NCBI GenBank assembly: GCA_015060695.1
Contig: SUYA01000004.1
Span: 124,001-188,000 of the forward strand
Source of the DNA: Mediterranea massiliensis
Lineage (GTDB): Bacteria > Bacteroidota > Bacteroidia > Bacteroidales > Bacteroidaceae
DNA length: 64,000 nucleotides
Direction of reading: 5' to 3'
Shown here: piece after piece, positions 1 to 10,053 of the stretch
How positions within the stretch are numbered: the stretch's first letter is position 1
How the letters are laid out: every line of letters starts with the position of its first letter
Notes under the pieces: model-generated
What the model saw: the letters and a program-made list of their open reading frames with translations, nothing else
The model's database searches: none
What the model was told of the DNA's origin: nothing
Made by a program: the position numbers and the translations under genes

Positions 1-23
1 TCTCAGAAGTTTTTTCGTGATTT

Positions 24-149
24 TAATGTCACAATGTCACACAACTGTTAAAATAGTGGGTTAGTGGGCTGATTATGAGCGCAGAAAATGTTAAACGAAA
101 GTGTGACATTAGGTGTGACATTAGCGTGACATTAGTTTTTTAATGTCAC
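24..149. repeat. Cluster of TAATGTCAC/GTGACATTA motifs in both orientations
   Basis: TAATGTCAC at 24-32 and 141-149, AATGTCAC at 33-40, inverted GTGACATTA at 103-111, 115-123 and 126-134. Confidence 0.8.
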
Positions 150-203
150 ACACTCTTTTTGTTATTGCCCGAAAAACGAGATAACTATCTGTTCCATCAG
201 TAT

Positions 204-307
204 GAAACACTTTGTTTTAAGTGCTTGAAACAGTTTGTTTCGTATGCTGAAACACTCTGTTTCAAGCTGTGAAACACTTTGTTTCTATGGGAGAAACTGA
301 TAGTTTC
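204..307. repeat. Five palindromic 15-bp units (GAAAC-N5-GTTTC-like) at ~22 bp period
   Basis: Units at 204-218, 227-241, 249-263, 271-285, 293-307; starts 23,22,22,22 bp apart; spacers differ in sequence. Confidence 0.9.
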
Positions 308-547
308 GGCGCACAAAACAGACGCAATACAGCCGTTTTGGAGGCTGAAAATGTCAATTTTAACATTTTTAACCGTTTAAACCGGTGAAATGTGGCTTCA
401 TGGCAACTGGTGTAAATTTTATTTTGCAAATTTATAATTATTACTTTTAATGTTTATAAGGCCTGTATTTGAAAATAACGAGTATATTTGTTGGATTCTT
501 TTTTTATTCTATTTAGTTTTGTACCATAATTTACAGATAAGATAAAT

Positions 548-1627
548 TTGTTCTTTTGTATGGCAAAATGGGATAAAATAGAACGATTAACCGATGATGG
601 AAAATTAGTTTCGATGCAAGCTCCTTTAATTATTTCTGCTAGCCGAAGTACTGATATACCTGCATTTTATGCAGATTGGTTTTTTCATAGGTTACAGAAA
701 GGCTATTCTGCATGGAAGAATCCGTTCAATGGAGTGAAGTCATACGTTTCTTATGAAAATATTCGTTTTATAGTGTTTTGGTCAAAGAATCCACGTCCTT
801 TATTGCCGTATCTATCTTTTTTAAAAGAAAGAAATATTAAATGTTATATTCAATATACACTGAATGATTATGAACAAGAGGGATTAGAAAAAGTTCCTTC
901 TCTTTCATATCGCATTGAGACTTTCAAGTTACTTGTAGAACAGCTTGGAAAAGGTGCAGTGATTTGGCGGTTTGATCCCATGATATTAACAGATAATATA
1001 TCTGTAGATGAATTACTATGTAAAGTGCAGAATATTGGCGATCAATTGAAAGATGATACTGAAAAAATGGTTTTTAGCTATGCCGACATAGGTATGTATA
1101 AGAAAGTTAAACATAATCTTGAAGTTAGTGGTATTTCTTATACTGAATGGGAAATAGAGCAAATGAAAGAGTTTGCATATAAACTTTCTGCTATGAATCG
1201 TGAACGTGGTTGGAACTTCGAACTTGCTACATGTGGAGAGAAAATAGATATAACAGAGTATGGAATTCATCATAATCGATGTATCGATGGCGATCTCATT
1301 ACGCGGCTTGCATGGAACGACAAGGATTTGATGGATTTTATGAAAGTAAAGATTGAGACGATTCCTGCTCCGACTTTGTTTGGAAAGCCTGAATTGCCAG
1401 AAGGTGCAATATCTTTGCCTAATCATCATTTCTTTATTAGTACACATAAAAAAGACATAGGACAGCGTAAGTTTTGCGAATGTATGGCTTCTAAAGATAT
1501 AGGAGAATATAATACATGTCCTCACCTATGTGAATACTGCTATGCCAATACAACCAAACGGTTAGCTTATGAAAACTGGCAGTATCATCAAGGAAATAAA
1601 TTTGGAGATACCATAACAGGGAAATAG
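548..1627 (+). CDS. DUF1848 family protein with C-terminal CX3CX2C motif
   Basis: IISASRSTDIPAFYADWFFHRL...VFWSKNPRPLLPYL motifs and C-terminal CPHLCEYCYAN; start may be the internal Met (MAKWDK). Confidence 0.8.
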   Translation: MFFCMAKWDKIERLTDDGKLVSMQAPLIISASRSTDIPAFYADWFFHRLQKGYSAWKNPFNGVKSYVSYENIRFIVFWSKNPRPLLPYLSFLKERNIKCYIQYTLNDYEQEGLEKVPSLSYRIETFKLLVEQLGKGAVIWRFDPMILTDNISVDELLCKVQNIGDQLKDDTEKMVFSYADIGMYKKVKHNLEVSGISYTEWEIEQMKEFAYKLSAMNRERGWNFELATCGEKIDITEYGIHHNRCIDGDLITRLAWNDKDLMDFMKVKIETIPAPTLFGKPELPEGAISLPNHHFFISTHKKDIGQRKFCECMASKDIGEYNTCPHLCEYCYANTTKRLAYENWQYHQGNKFGDTITGK

Positions 1628-1630
1628 AGT

Positions 1631-4279
1631 ATGTCATATGCAGAAGATATACTACAATGTGATAGAATTGATGACATTATTGACTATTGTCACAATGCTT
1701 TGCCTAAAGAATATAGGGGAAAACCATGGACACATCCAGAACTGAATCATGGTAAAGATAGGTTGAATAGCGATGTAGCACTAAATTGTTATGTGTCAGC
1801 ATATGGAGATATGCATGTAGCAAAGTGTCGAGTTGCAATGATGAATTTTCCTTTTAATAATATTCGAGGAAGTATAGAAATAGTTGACTGGGGGTGTGGT
1901 CAAGGTATAGGCTCTGCTACTATAATTGAGATTTTAAGGCAGCATAATCTGTTTCAATGGATTAGAAAAGTCACACTTATTGAGCCTTCTCGTGGTGCTA
2001 TAGAACGAGCTAACGTTAATATTCGTACCCTTACGCGTGGTACAGTTGAAATAGATGTGAAGAATCTTTTTCTTCCTACAAACGATATTCCTGAAGGAGA
2101 AACACTTAATGCTATTGGATATAGATATAATAATGTAATCCATGTTTTTTCAAACATTTTGGATGTTACAACTATTGACTTAGGAGCAATCGCAAGAATG
2201 GTGGCTTCTGCACATGGGAGACATTTTATTTTATGTATCGGTCCTAAGAATGGTGCTGCTTATAGAATTGAAAAGTTTTGTTCTGTTTTTGGAGAACAAA
2301 ACTATTTCAGCCAGATTGATAGTGTACGTTATGCACGCACAAAGAGAACTGGGCATCCTTATACATGCTTTACAAGGTGCTTTGAGTATAATGGTGCATC
2401 AATTGACCTTAACAAATTGACTTTAGTAGGTAAGGAACAAGATGTGATATATGATGAATATGACTTACGTTTACTGATACAAAACAATGTGTTATCGCCT
2501 AAAAAAGCAAGAGTAGCATTGCGGTTACAGAATATTTTGTCTGTAGATGATGTAATGTATATTGATGCTGTAATTAATGAGGTAGTAGTTGATTTTATTA
2601 TTGTTAGGCCAAACAAAGGGGTACTTCTTTTTAATATATTTGAGGAAAACCTTAAAGATTGTACGATTTCAAATAATAAAAAAGAAATAACTATTAATGG
2701 ACATAAATATCAATCGCCCATTGATATAATAAATCTTTGTCAATCTAGTATTAAGGATTGCATAGAAGAACTTTTGATGAGCACGATAGAGAATAGCAAG
2801 AACTTTAGTCTTATCAAAAAGGCTGTTGTATTCTCAGAAAACACTCAAAAAGAGGTAATGAATATCTTAGGATATAAAAATAATAATGTTAACTTCACAT
2901 TTATTTTCGGTAAGGAACTAATAGAAAATAAAGATGTATCACAAAATTTATATACTACAATAGGTTTCCTTTATAATAATAATGCTTTTGATGACGTAGT
3001 GAAAAGAAAATTGGCCAAGATAATATCTCCATCTTGGCATTTCTATCAAGAAGGACGTATTGATATGCAACCGATTGGTGTACAGAAACGATTATCGGAA
3101 AGCAGTATGACACAACAAAAAATTAGTGGAGTTGCAGGCTCTGGAAAAACTCAAGTTTTAGCATTTAGAGCGGTAAATGCCATGAAAAGAACCGGAGGTG
3201 ATGTTTTGGTGTTAACCTATAATATTACTTTAGCTAATTACTTAAAGCTTCGGCTATCTGAAATTAGAGAAGATTTCTCTTGGGAAAAAATAGACATTTA
3301 TCCTTATCATCAGTTTTTTAGGATACGCGCTGCAGAATGTCAGTTACATGTGGAATTTAGTTCATATGAAAATGAGACTTTTTTTGATAATGCTAGAGAT
3401 TATAAAAAGTATTCAGCTATTTTTATTGATGAGGTACAAGATTTTACAACAGAATGGCTTCACATTATCATACGGAATTTTCTTCTTGAACCAGATGGTG
3501 AACTAGTAGTGTTTGGAGATCCCAAACAAAATTTATATCACCGACCTTTGGATGTAAATGGTGATATTCGTATAGGTATAATTCGTGGAGAATGGAATCG
3601 AAAATTAACAAACAGTCGAAGATTTACTAATCCACGTCTTTCAGATCTTGCGACTGCTTTTCAAACAAAATTTATGACAACTTTGCCCACCGATAATATA
3701 GCTATAGATAATAAATTACCGAATTTACTTAATTTCCAAATTCTAAATTATATTGATCTTCGTCAAAATAATACTTTGGATGCCATAGTTGACAATATAA
3801 TTAATATCATTAATAATGACAATAATGAAGCAAGAGATTTTGTTGTGCTTGCTTCATCAACCAAATTACTTCGCAATATTGACTTTAGTTATCGTCAAGC
3901 AACAAAAGAGCAAACAGAAATAACCTTTATTTCAACCGAAGTATTAGATCGTTTAAAGCAAATACATAGGATTACTGATCAAAAGCCTGTTAATTGGAAA
4001 TTTAATAGAGATTTTGAAGCAATTGAGCGAACAAGAAAACAATTGTTTACTACTGATAAGCGTTGCTTGAAACTTTCTACTATACAAAGCTTCAAAGGTT
4101 GGGAGTCTCCTTCTGTTATTGTTATTCTTGAAAGTGACTTGGCATTACATAATACGGCATACCGTCCCATGTCTCCTCAAACTATATATACGGCGATAAC
4201 TCGTGCAAGGGAAAATTTGTATATTCTAAATATTGGGAATGATTCTTATCACAATTTTTTCTACAATCAATCTATATGA
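1631..4279 (+). CDS. Multidomain protein: N-terminal SAM methyltransferase-like, central NERD-like, C-terminal UvrD-like SF1 helicase
   Basis: Methyltransferase motif I-like VDWGCGQGIGSATI; Walker A GVAGSGKTQ; Walker B IFIDEVQDF; FGDPKQNLY; motif VI YTAITRARENLYI. Confidence 0.8.
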   Translation: MSYAEDILQCDRIDDIIDYCHNALPKEYRGKPWTHPELNHGKDRLNSDVALNCYVSAYGDMHVAKCRVAMMNFPFNNIRGSIEIVDWGCGQGIGSATIIEILRQHNLFQWIRKVTLIEPSRGAIERANVNIRTLTRGTVEIDVKNLFLPTNDIPEGETLNAIGYRYNNVIHVFSNILDVTTIDLGAIARMVASAHGRHFILCIGPKNGAAYRIEKFCSVFGEQNYFSQIDSVRYARTKRTGHPYTCFTRCFEYNGASIDLNKLTLVGKEQDVIYDEYDLRLLIQNNVLSPKKARVALRLQNILSVDDVMYIDAVINEVVVDFIIVRPNKGVLLFNIFEENLKDCTISNNKKEITINGHKYQSPIDIINLCQSSIKDCIEELLMSTIENSKNFSLIKKAVVFSENTQKEVMNILGYKNNNVNFTFIFGKELIENKDVSQNLYTTIGFLYNNNAFDDVVKRKLAKIISPSWHFYQEGRIDMQPIGVQKRLSESSMTQQKISGVAGSGKTQVLAFRAVNAMKRTGGDVLVLTYNITLANYLKLRLSEIREDFSWEKIDIYPYHQFFRIRAAECQLHVEFSSYENETFFDNARDYKKYSAIFIDEVQDFTTEWLHIIIRNFLLEPDGELVVFGDPKQNLYHRPLDVNGDIRIGIIRGEWNRKLTNSRRFTNPRLSDLATAFQTKFMTTLPTDNIAIDNKLPNLLNFQILNYIDLRQNNTLDAIVDNIINIINNDNNEARDFVVLASSTKLLRNIDFSYRQATKEQTEITFISTEVLDRLKQIHRITDQKPVNWKFNRDFEAIERTRKQLFTTDKRCLKLSTIQSFKGWESPSVIVILESDLALHNTAYRPMSPQTIYTAITRARENLYILNIGNDSYHNFFYNQSI

Positions 4280-4461
4280 ATAATTTTACAACAATAGAAA
4301 AATATGCAATCATAAAAGTATTGTCACACGTTATGAAAGCTGACGGCATTATTCATCCTAAAGAAGAGGAATATATGAATCATATATACAACGAATTTTC
4401 CATAACAATCAATGATTTAGAAGATATTTCTAATATTAATGATATCACTATTGTCCACTAA
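4276..4461 (+). pseudogene. Truncated TerB-like (tellurite resistance B fold) protein
   Basis: IKVLSHVMKADGIIHPKEEEYMNHIYNEF resembles TerB N-terminal half; ORF overlaps helicase stop by 4 nt and ends beside an IS relic. Confidence 0.5.
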
Positions 4462-4473
4462 AAAAGTGGACGA

Positions 4474-5205
4474 TTAAAAATTAAATAAACTTGGTTCACT
4501 AGAACCGAATCGTTCATTGACATTGTTGATATTTGATTTGTCGAAGAGGTCTCTCAAATGAGTTTTATCAGTAAGTGAGATTCCGATTATTTGCAGGATT
4601 TCATAAACCGACCGTTCGAGTTCCAGATCGTGCTTTAAATTACTACTAAGTAGTAAGTAATTATGACACAATAGATATGTGTTCTTACGGCATTCTCGCT
4701 TGTTTCCTAAAAATTATTGATTTTGAGGTGATGCTTGAGTCATTTGAAGAACAACTCTACACTCCATCGGTTACGATAAAGTTCTGCTACCACAAGTGAA
4801 GGAAGTTTAAAATCGTTTGTCAGAAAGACAAATTCACGTTTCTGTTCTTCATCAAAATAAATGACTCTTCTTAGCGGAATCGGATAATCTTTATAGCTTT
4901 TATAATTGGTAAACTCAATGATTGACTCCGATAAAACGTTCTTCGGAAGTCTCCGTTACCAAAAGATTTGTTTGCACTTAAGATTCTTTTTGGCACGAAC
5001 TACAAAGGTCGCTTCTATCTGTTCAATGTTGAACAAATTGTCGAAGTCGTTATAGCCTCTATCAAAGATATAGTAAGCACCTTTCTTGTAGGGTATTTTA
5101 GGTATCATCATCATATCATGGGTTGATACTGTAATAATATAGAAGTGCGCAGGTGCCTGTACTTCAATATTATATAGTGTGTGAACGTTGATTCCGCCCT
5201 AACAA
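4474..5205 (-). pseudogene. IS4-family transposase remnant (C-terminal part, frameshift and in-frame stops)
   Basis: Minus-strand translation contains HDMMMIPKIPYKKGAYYIFDRGYNDFDNLFNIEQIEATFVVRAKKN...LVVAELYRNRWSVELFFK and ELERSVYEILQIIGISLTDKTHLRDLF, interrupted by stops; N-terminus missing. Confidence 0.85.
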
Positions 5206-5296
5206 ATTAAATATCAATCATTTTAAAAAACTATTTCGATTTCTATTGGACATTTATGAGTTAATATATATATTTGCATTTATAACCTCAGTTTAT

Positions 5297-6529
5297 ATGA
5301 ATAGTATAGATTCTCTTTTAGCAATAGACCGACATGTTTCCGAGATAATTAAGGAAATATATGATAATCCGGATTGGAAAAGCTATGTGGATGAAAGACT
5401 ACAATTCAGACAATATACTATTCTTGAAGATGAGAATGAATCATTGGATCAACTGATTCAATGGTACATGAACAAGAAAAGTAAACGAGTACGATATGCA
5501 GGAACTAAACTAAGGAAAGCGTTCTTGACTCTACCTGCAGTTGAGCAAAGAAAAGTTGGATTAGCGCTTCTTACCGGTAGTATGAGTGATACTGAATGGA
5601 TATGTAAACGTCTTAATTATTACAAACCATCCCTGAATGAAGATTGGATTATTAATTGGCATCCATGCTATGCTGATGCGATAGAAGATTGTTGGAATAA
5701 GTATCATGGAATATCTTGTGGGAAATTAATGATCCAATTTCTCAATGAAGAAACTGTGTATAAACATATTGATGAACTGACCGATTTAGAACTTTATTTC
5801 GGTTTATGTCGAAGATTTATTAACGCACCATGGTTTAAGTTAGATATTGAAAAACTAAAAAACTGCACATATATCAATGCCTACCTATATATTATGTCGA
5901 AAACCTCTCAGGGAATTTCTGTGGAAGAGGCTAAGTTGCTTCTTTATCAATGGATAGCAGTATTGATGGTGCATGATGGAAAAAGCCAACGAAAACTAAC
6001 AAAAGAGAATATCTTTTGGAGTTATAGGAGTATGAAATATAGAGTGATAAATGCTTGGGGAATAGACACAGCTTTATATTATCTATTATGCATGAATCAT
6101 ACAAATGTTGTAATGGACTTTCTAAAATGGGATGACTTAATATGTAGGGAATTTTATAATGAAACAGAATATGGCATAGATAGTGAATTTGACGAAGAAA
6201 AATTTAGAGAAGTTATAATTAGGAATTTCCCCAAAGATATGAACTATCTATTAAATATAAATACAAGTTATTACGAATATATATCTACTCCAGGTCAACC
6301 TTATACAAAACCGAGATTGTACCCCGGTTTTGAAAGTGTAGGAAACGATATTCCTATGTATCTTCATTGCTGTCAGCCAGAACTTAAACCAACTATTTAT
6401 CCTGAAACAACAATATATCGAAATATAACGAAAGAAGAATACAACGAAATACTGAATAATAATCCAAATATAAGAAATATGGTTGAAACACTTAATCTAT
6501 CTTTAATAGATAAGGATTCTAAAAAATAA
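5297..6529 (+). CDS. Hypothetical protein (no recognised domain)
   Basis: Long uninterrupted ORF (5246-6529); first ATG-started form MNSIDSLLAIDRHV at 5297. Confidence 0.7.
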   Translation: MNSIDSLLAIDRHVSEIIKEIYDNPDWKSYVDERLQFRQYTILEDENESLDQLIQWYMNKKSKRVRYAGTKLRKAFLTLPAVEQRKVGLALLTGSMSDTEWICKRLNYYKPSLNEDWIINWHPCYADAIEDCWNKYHGISCGKLMIQFLNEETVYKHIDELTDLELYFGLCRRFINAPWFKLDIEKLKNCTYINAYLYIMSKTSQGISVEEAKLLLYQWIAVLMVHDGKSQRKLTKENIFWSYRSMKYRVINAWGIDTALYYLLCMNHTNVVMDFLKWDDLICREFYNETEYGIDSEFDEEKFREVIIRNFPKDMNYLLNINTSYYEYISTPGQPYTKPRLYPGFESVGNDIPMYLHCCQPELKPTIYPETTIYRNITKEEYNEILNNNPNIRNMVETLNLSLIDKDSKK

Positions 6530-6627
6530 TCGTAATGATAGAAGCAATAATTATATTTCTATTAACCTATTGGCGGAATTAAGTACGCACTAAATTAATT
6601 CCGCCAGTAAGTATAATAATAAAAAAC

Positions 6628-7063
6628 ATGAAAGATAGTCTATCATCGTTGGAACGATTCGTACAGGTTCAAGAGCTGATGTACCCAATCGCATTGGATG
6701 AAGTGAGGAATGGAAGGAAGCGTGGGCATTGGATATGGTACATCTTTCCGCAACTGAAGGGATTGGAAATGAGTGAGAATTCTTAATAATTATGGTATTG
6801 ATGGTATAGAGGAGGCAAGGGCTTATTTGAATCATCCGCTTCTTGGGGCAAGGTTACGGGAGATTACTTCGGCTTTCTTGGCTTTGAAAGGAAAAAGTGC
6901 AGTAGGTGTGTTCGGCCATTTGGATGCGATGAAGGTTTGTTCGTGTATGACGTTGTTTAATGAGGTGGCGGATGATGATTTGTTCCGAAAGGTGCTTGAC
7001 CGCTATTATAATGGGGTGGCGGATGAAAAGACATTGGAGATTTTTGGAAAGTACAGACTTTGA
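6628..7063 (+). pseudogene. DUF1810 family protein, frameshifted
   Basis: Frame 1 MKDSLSSLERFVQVQELMYPIALDEVRNGRKRGHWIWYIFPQLKGLEMSENS* (6628-6786), continued in another frame by YGIDGIEEARAYLNHPLLGARLREIT...SCMTLFNEVADDDLFRKVLDRYYNG. Confidence 0.8.
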
Positions 7064-7249
7064 AAGTGCTATCCGATTGGCGGTTTCATTAAGGGGTGAT
7101 GCTGATACGATGGGAGCTATTGCCGGAGGTATTGCGAAGGATTACTATGGGGGTGTGCCAAAATATATCAGTACGGAAGTGCTGAAACGGTTACCGATTG
7201 AGCTTATTGATGTAATGCAGATGTTTTATCGGAAGTTTGTGGGAAAATA
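7064..7249 (+). pseudogene. ADP-ribosylglycohydrolase C-terminal fragment
   Basis: FESAIRLAVSLRGDADTMGAIAGGIAKDYYGGVPKYI matches the GDxDTxxAIxGxIAxAYYG motif; rest of the gene absent. Confidence 0.75.
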
Positions 7250-7443
7250 ATGGGGTAAACCATGCTGTGGCTGGTATTAATGCCTCAATATTTGTATAAG
7301 AAATATTATTTTTTTTGAACTTTTTAGTCTGCTTATTGGTTTTATCAATAGACCGATAGATTTTATCGGTTGGTAGGGTATGAATATACGGCTATCTTTG
7401 CAGCAAAGAAAGAGAAAATGTTTAATTGATAAAAATAATAATT

Positions 7444-7818
7444 ATGGCTACAAAGTTTTATAAATGTGCCCACTGTGGCAATGTGATAGTGAAAATGGTT
7501 GATTCGGGTGTTCCTGTGGTGTGCTGCGGAGAGAAGATGCAAGAGTTGGTACCCAATACGGTGGAGGCCAGTGGCGAAAAGCATATCCCTTTTGTGACTC
7601 AGTTGGAGGATAATAAGTTGAAAATTGAGGTGGGTAGTGTACATCATCCCATGCTTCCTGAACATCACATCGCCTTTATTTATGTGGAAACAGAGAATGG
7701 CGGTATTCATGTGAATCTGAAGGATAAACCGGAAGCTATTGTTGCATTAGGCGATGAAAAGGCGGTGGCGGTGTATGAATACTGCAACTTGCACGGATTG
7801 TGGAAGGTGGATATGTAA
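7444..7818 (+). CDS. Desulfoferrodoxin / superoxide reductase
   Basis: MATKFYKCAHCGNVIVKMVDSG...CCGEKM; EKHIPFV; EHHIAFIYV; CNLHGLWK; promoter-like TATCTTTG upstream. Confidence 0.93.
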   Translation: MATKFYKCAHCGNVIVKMVDSGVPVVCCGEKMQELVPNTVEASGEKHIPFVTQLEDNKLKIEVGSVHHPMLPEHHIAFIYVETENGGIHVNLKDKPEAIVALGDEKAVAVYEYCNLHGLWKVDM

Positions 7819-8075
7819 TCTATAGATAAGAATAAGGAATAGGAGAGGAGGACAGAAGGGGGTCTTCCTCTTCTTGTTTGTGGCAGAAATGTCATGTAAA
7901 ATAGGGATATATTCTGCCAATAGGAGAATGAAAACTGACAATATGGCAGGGAAAATCTTTCTTTGACAACGAAAAACATTTTGGCACAAATTTTGTATAT
8001 AGGTTATTGTTGGCGCGACAAAGCTCCGGCAGAATAAACTTGAATAATAACGAATAAAAATAAAAGAAAAAGATT

Positions 8076-9989
8076 ATGGGAAAGATTATTGGTATTGACT
8101 TAGGTACAACAAACTCTTGTGTGTCAGTATTTGAAGGTAATGAACCGGTGGTAATCACTAATAGTGAAGGTAAACGTACAACTCCCTCGGTTGTGGCATT
8201 TGTAGATGGCGGCGAACGTAAGGTGGGTGATCCAGCTAAGCGTCAGGCTATCACTAACCCTAAGCGTACGATTTATTCTATCAAGCGTTTTATGGGTGAA
8301 AACTGGAGCCAAGTGCAAAAGGAAATTTCACGCGTACCTTATGTAGTGGTGAATGAAAACAATATGCCTCGTGTAGATATTGATGGTCGCAAATATACTC
8401 CGCAAGAAATTTCGGCAATGATTCTTCAAAAAATGAAAAAGACTGCCGAAGATTATTTGGGTCAAGAAGTAACTGAAGCGGTTATTACTGTACCTGCTTA
8501 TTTCTCTGACTCTCAACGCCAGGCTACGAAGGAAGCCGGTCAGATTGCCGGTCTCGAAGTGAAGCGTATTGTGAACGAACCGACTGCGGCTGCTCTTGCT
8601 TATGGTATTGACAAGGCCAATAAGGATATGAAGGTGGCTGTGTTCGACCTTGGTGGTGGTACATTCGATATCTCTATCCTTGAATTTGGTGGCGGTGTGT
8701 TCGAGGTGCTTTCTACTAACGGTGATACTCACTTGGGTGGTGATGACTTTGACCAAATAATCATCAATTGGTTGGTAGAGGAGTTTAAGAACGATGAAGG
8801 TGCCGACCTTACTCAAGATCCGATGGCACTTCAACGTTTGAAGGAAGCTGCCGAAAAGGCAAAGATTGAGTTGTCATCTACTACATCTACTGAAATTAAC
8901 TTGCCGTACATCATGCCGGTAGGTGGTGTGCCCAAGCACTTGGTAAAGACGTTGACTCGCGCTAAGTTTGAAGCATTGGCGCACGGATTGATTCAAGCAT
9001 GTCTCGAACCTTGTAAGAAGGCTATGAGTGATGCCGGATTGAGCAATGCTGATATTGATGAAGTAATTTTAGTGGGTGGTTCTACTCGTATTCCTGCGGT
9101 ACAAAAATTGGTTGAGGACTTCTTTGGTAAAGCTCCGTCAAAGGGCGTGAATCCGGATGAAGTGGTAGCCGTAGGTGCTGCTGTACAAGGTGCTGTGTTG
9201 ACAGACGAAATCAAGGGTGTGGTATTGCTCGATGTGACTCCGCTGTCAATGGGTATTGAAACTCTTGGTGGTGTGATGACCAAGATGATTGATGCTAACA
9301 CAACCATTCCTTGCAAGAAGACAGAAACCTTCTCTACTGCTGCCGACAATCAAACAGAGGTGACTATTCATGTGCTTCAAGGTGAGCGTCCGATGGCTGC
9401 ACAGAACAAATCAATTGGTCAGTTTAACCTTACAGGTATTGCTCCTGCACGTCGTGGTGTACCTCAAATTGAAGTCTCTTTCGATATTGACGCCAACGGT
9501 ATCTTGAAGGTTTCTGCCAAGGATAAGGCTACCGGCAAGGAACAAGCCATCCGCATCGAAGCTTCATCTGGTTTGAGCAAGGAAGAAATCGAACGTATGA
9601 AGGCGGAAGCTGAAGCCAATGCCGAAGCAGATAAGAAGGAACGCGAAAAGATTGATAAACTGAACCAAGCCGACTCAATGATTTTCACTACCGAAAATCA
9701 ACTGAAAGAACTTGGCGATAAGTTGCCGGCTGACAAGAAAGCTCCTATCGAAGCCGCTCTTAGCAAGTTGAAAGATGCTCACAAAGCACAAGACCTTGCT
9801 GCGGTTGATGCAGCTATGGCCGAACTGAATACAGCCTTCCAAGCTGCCAGTGCAGAGATGTATGCACAAAGTGGCGCTCAAGGTGGTGCACAAGCCGGTC
9901 CAGACATGAATGCCGGAGCCCAAGGTGGTGCTCAAAATGACAAGCATGGCGACAATGTGCAAGATGCAGATTTTGAAGAAGTCAAGTAA
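8076..9989 (+). CDS. dnaK: Molecular chaperone DnaK (Hsp70)
   Basis: [21 protein letters not shown] and full-length Hsp70 motifs. Confidence 0.99.
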   Translation: MGKIIGIDLGTTNSCVSVFEGNEPVVITNSEGKRTTPSVVAFVDGGERKVGDPAKRQAITNPKRTIYSIKRFMGENWSQVQKEISRVPYVVVNENNMPRVDIDGRKYTPQEISAMILQKMKKTAEDYLGQEVTEAVITVPAYFSDSQRQATKEAGQIAGLEVKRIVNEPTAAALAYGIDKANKDMKVAVFDLGGGTFDISILEFGGGVFEVLSTNGDTHLGGDDFDQIIINWLVEEFKNDEGADLTQDPMALQRLKEAAEKAKIELSSTTSTEINLPYIMPVGGVPKHLVKTLTRAKFEALAHGLIQACLEPCKKAMSDAGLSNADIDEVILVGGSTRIPAVQKLVEDFFGKAPSKGVNPDEVVAVGAAVQGAVLTDEIKGVVLLDVTPLSMGIETLGGVMTKMIDANTTIPCKKTETFSTAADNQTEVTIHVLQGERPMAAQNKSIGQFNLTGIAPARRGVPQIEVSFDIDANGILKVSAKDKATGKEQAIRIEASSGLSKEEIERMKAEAEANAEADKKEREKIDKLNQADSMIFTTENQLKELGDKLPADKKAPIEAALSKLKDAHKAQDLAAVDAAMAELNTAFQAASAEMYAQSGAQGGAQAGPDMNAGAQGGAQNDKHGDNVQDADFEEVK

Positions 9990-10007
9990 AGTCATTATAC
10001 AACTTGA

Positions 10008-10053
10008 TGTTAAAAAAGTGTGTAACTCAGTGAGTTGCACGCTTTTTTTTGTG
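10008..10053 (+). terminator. Intrinsic terminator downstream of dnaK
   Basis: GTGTGTAACTCAGTGAGTTGCACGC hairpin followed by TTTTTTTT. Confidence 0.8.

Noticed and set aside
204-307. Possible CRISPR array
   Set aside because: Repeats are short palindromes with 7-8 bp spacers, far too short for CRISPR, and no cas gene is present.
6590-6835. Minus-strand 81-aa ORF at the DUF1810 locus
   Set aside because: Antisense to the recognisable DUF1810 reading frames; no independent evidence.
8124-9688. Minus-strand ORFs inside dnaK
   Set aside because: Antisense shadow ORFs of a strongly coding gene; no recognisable protein features.
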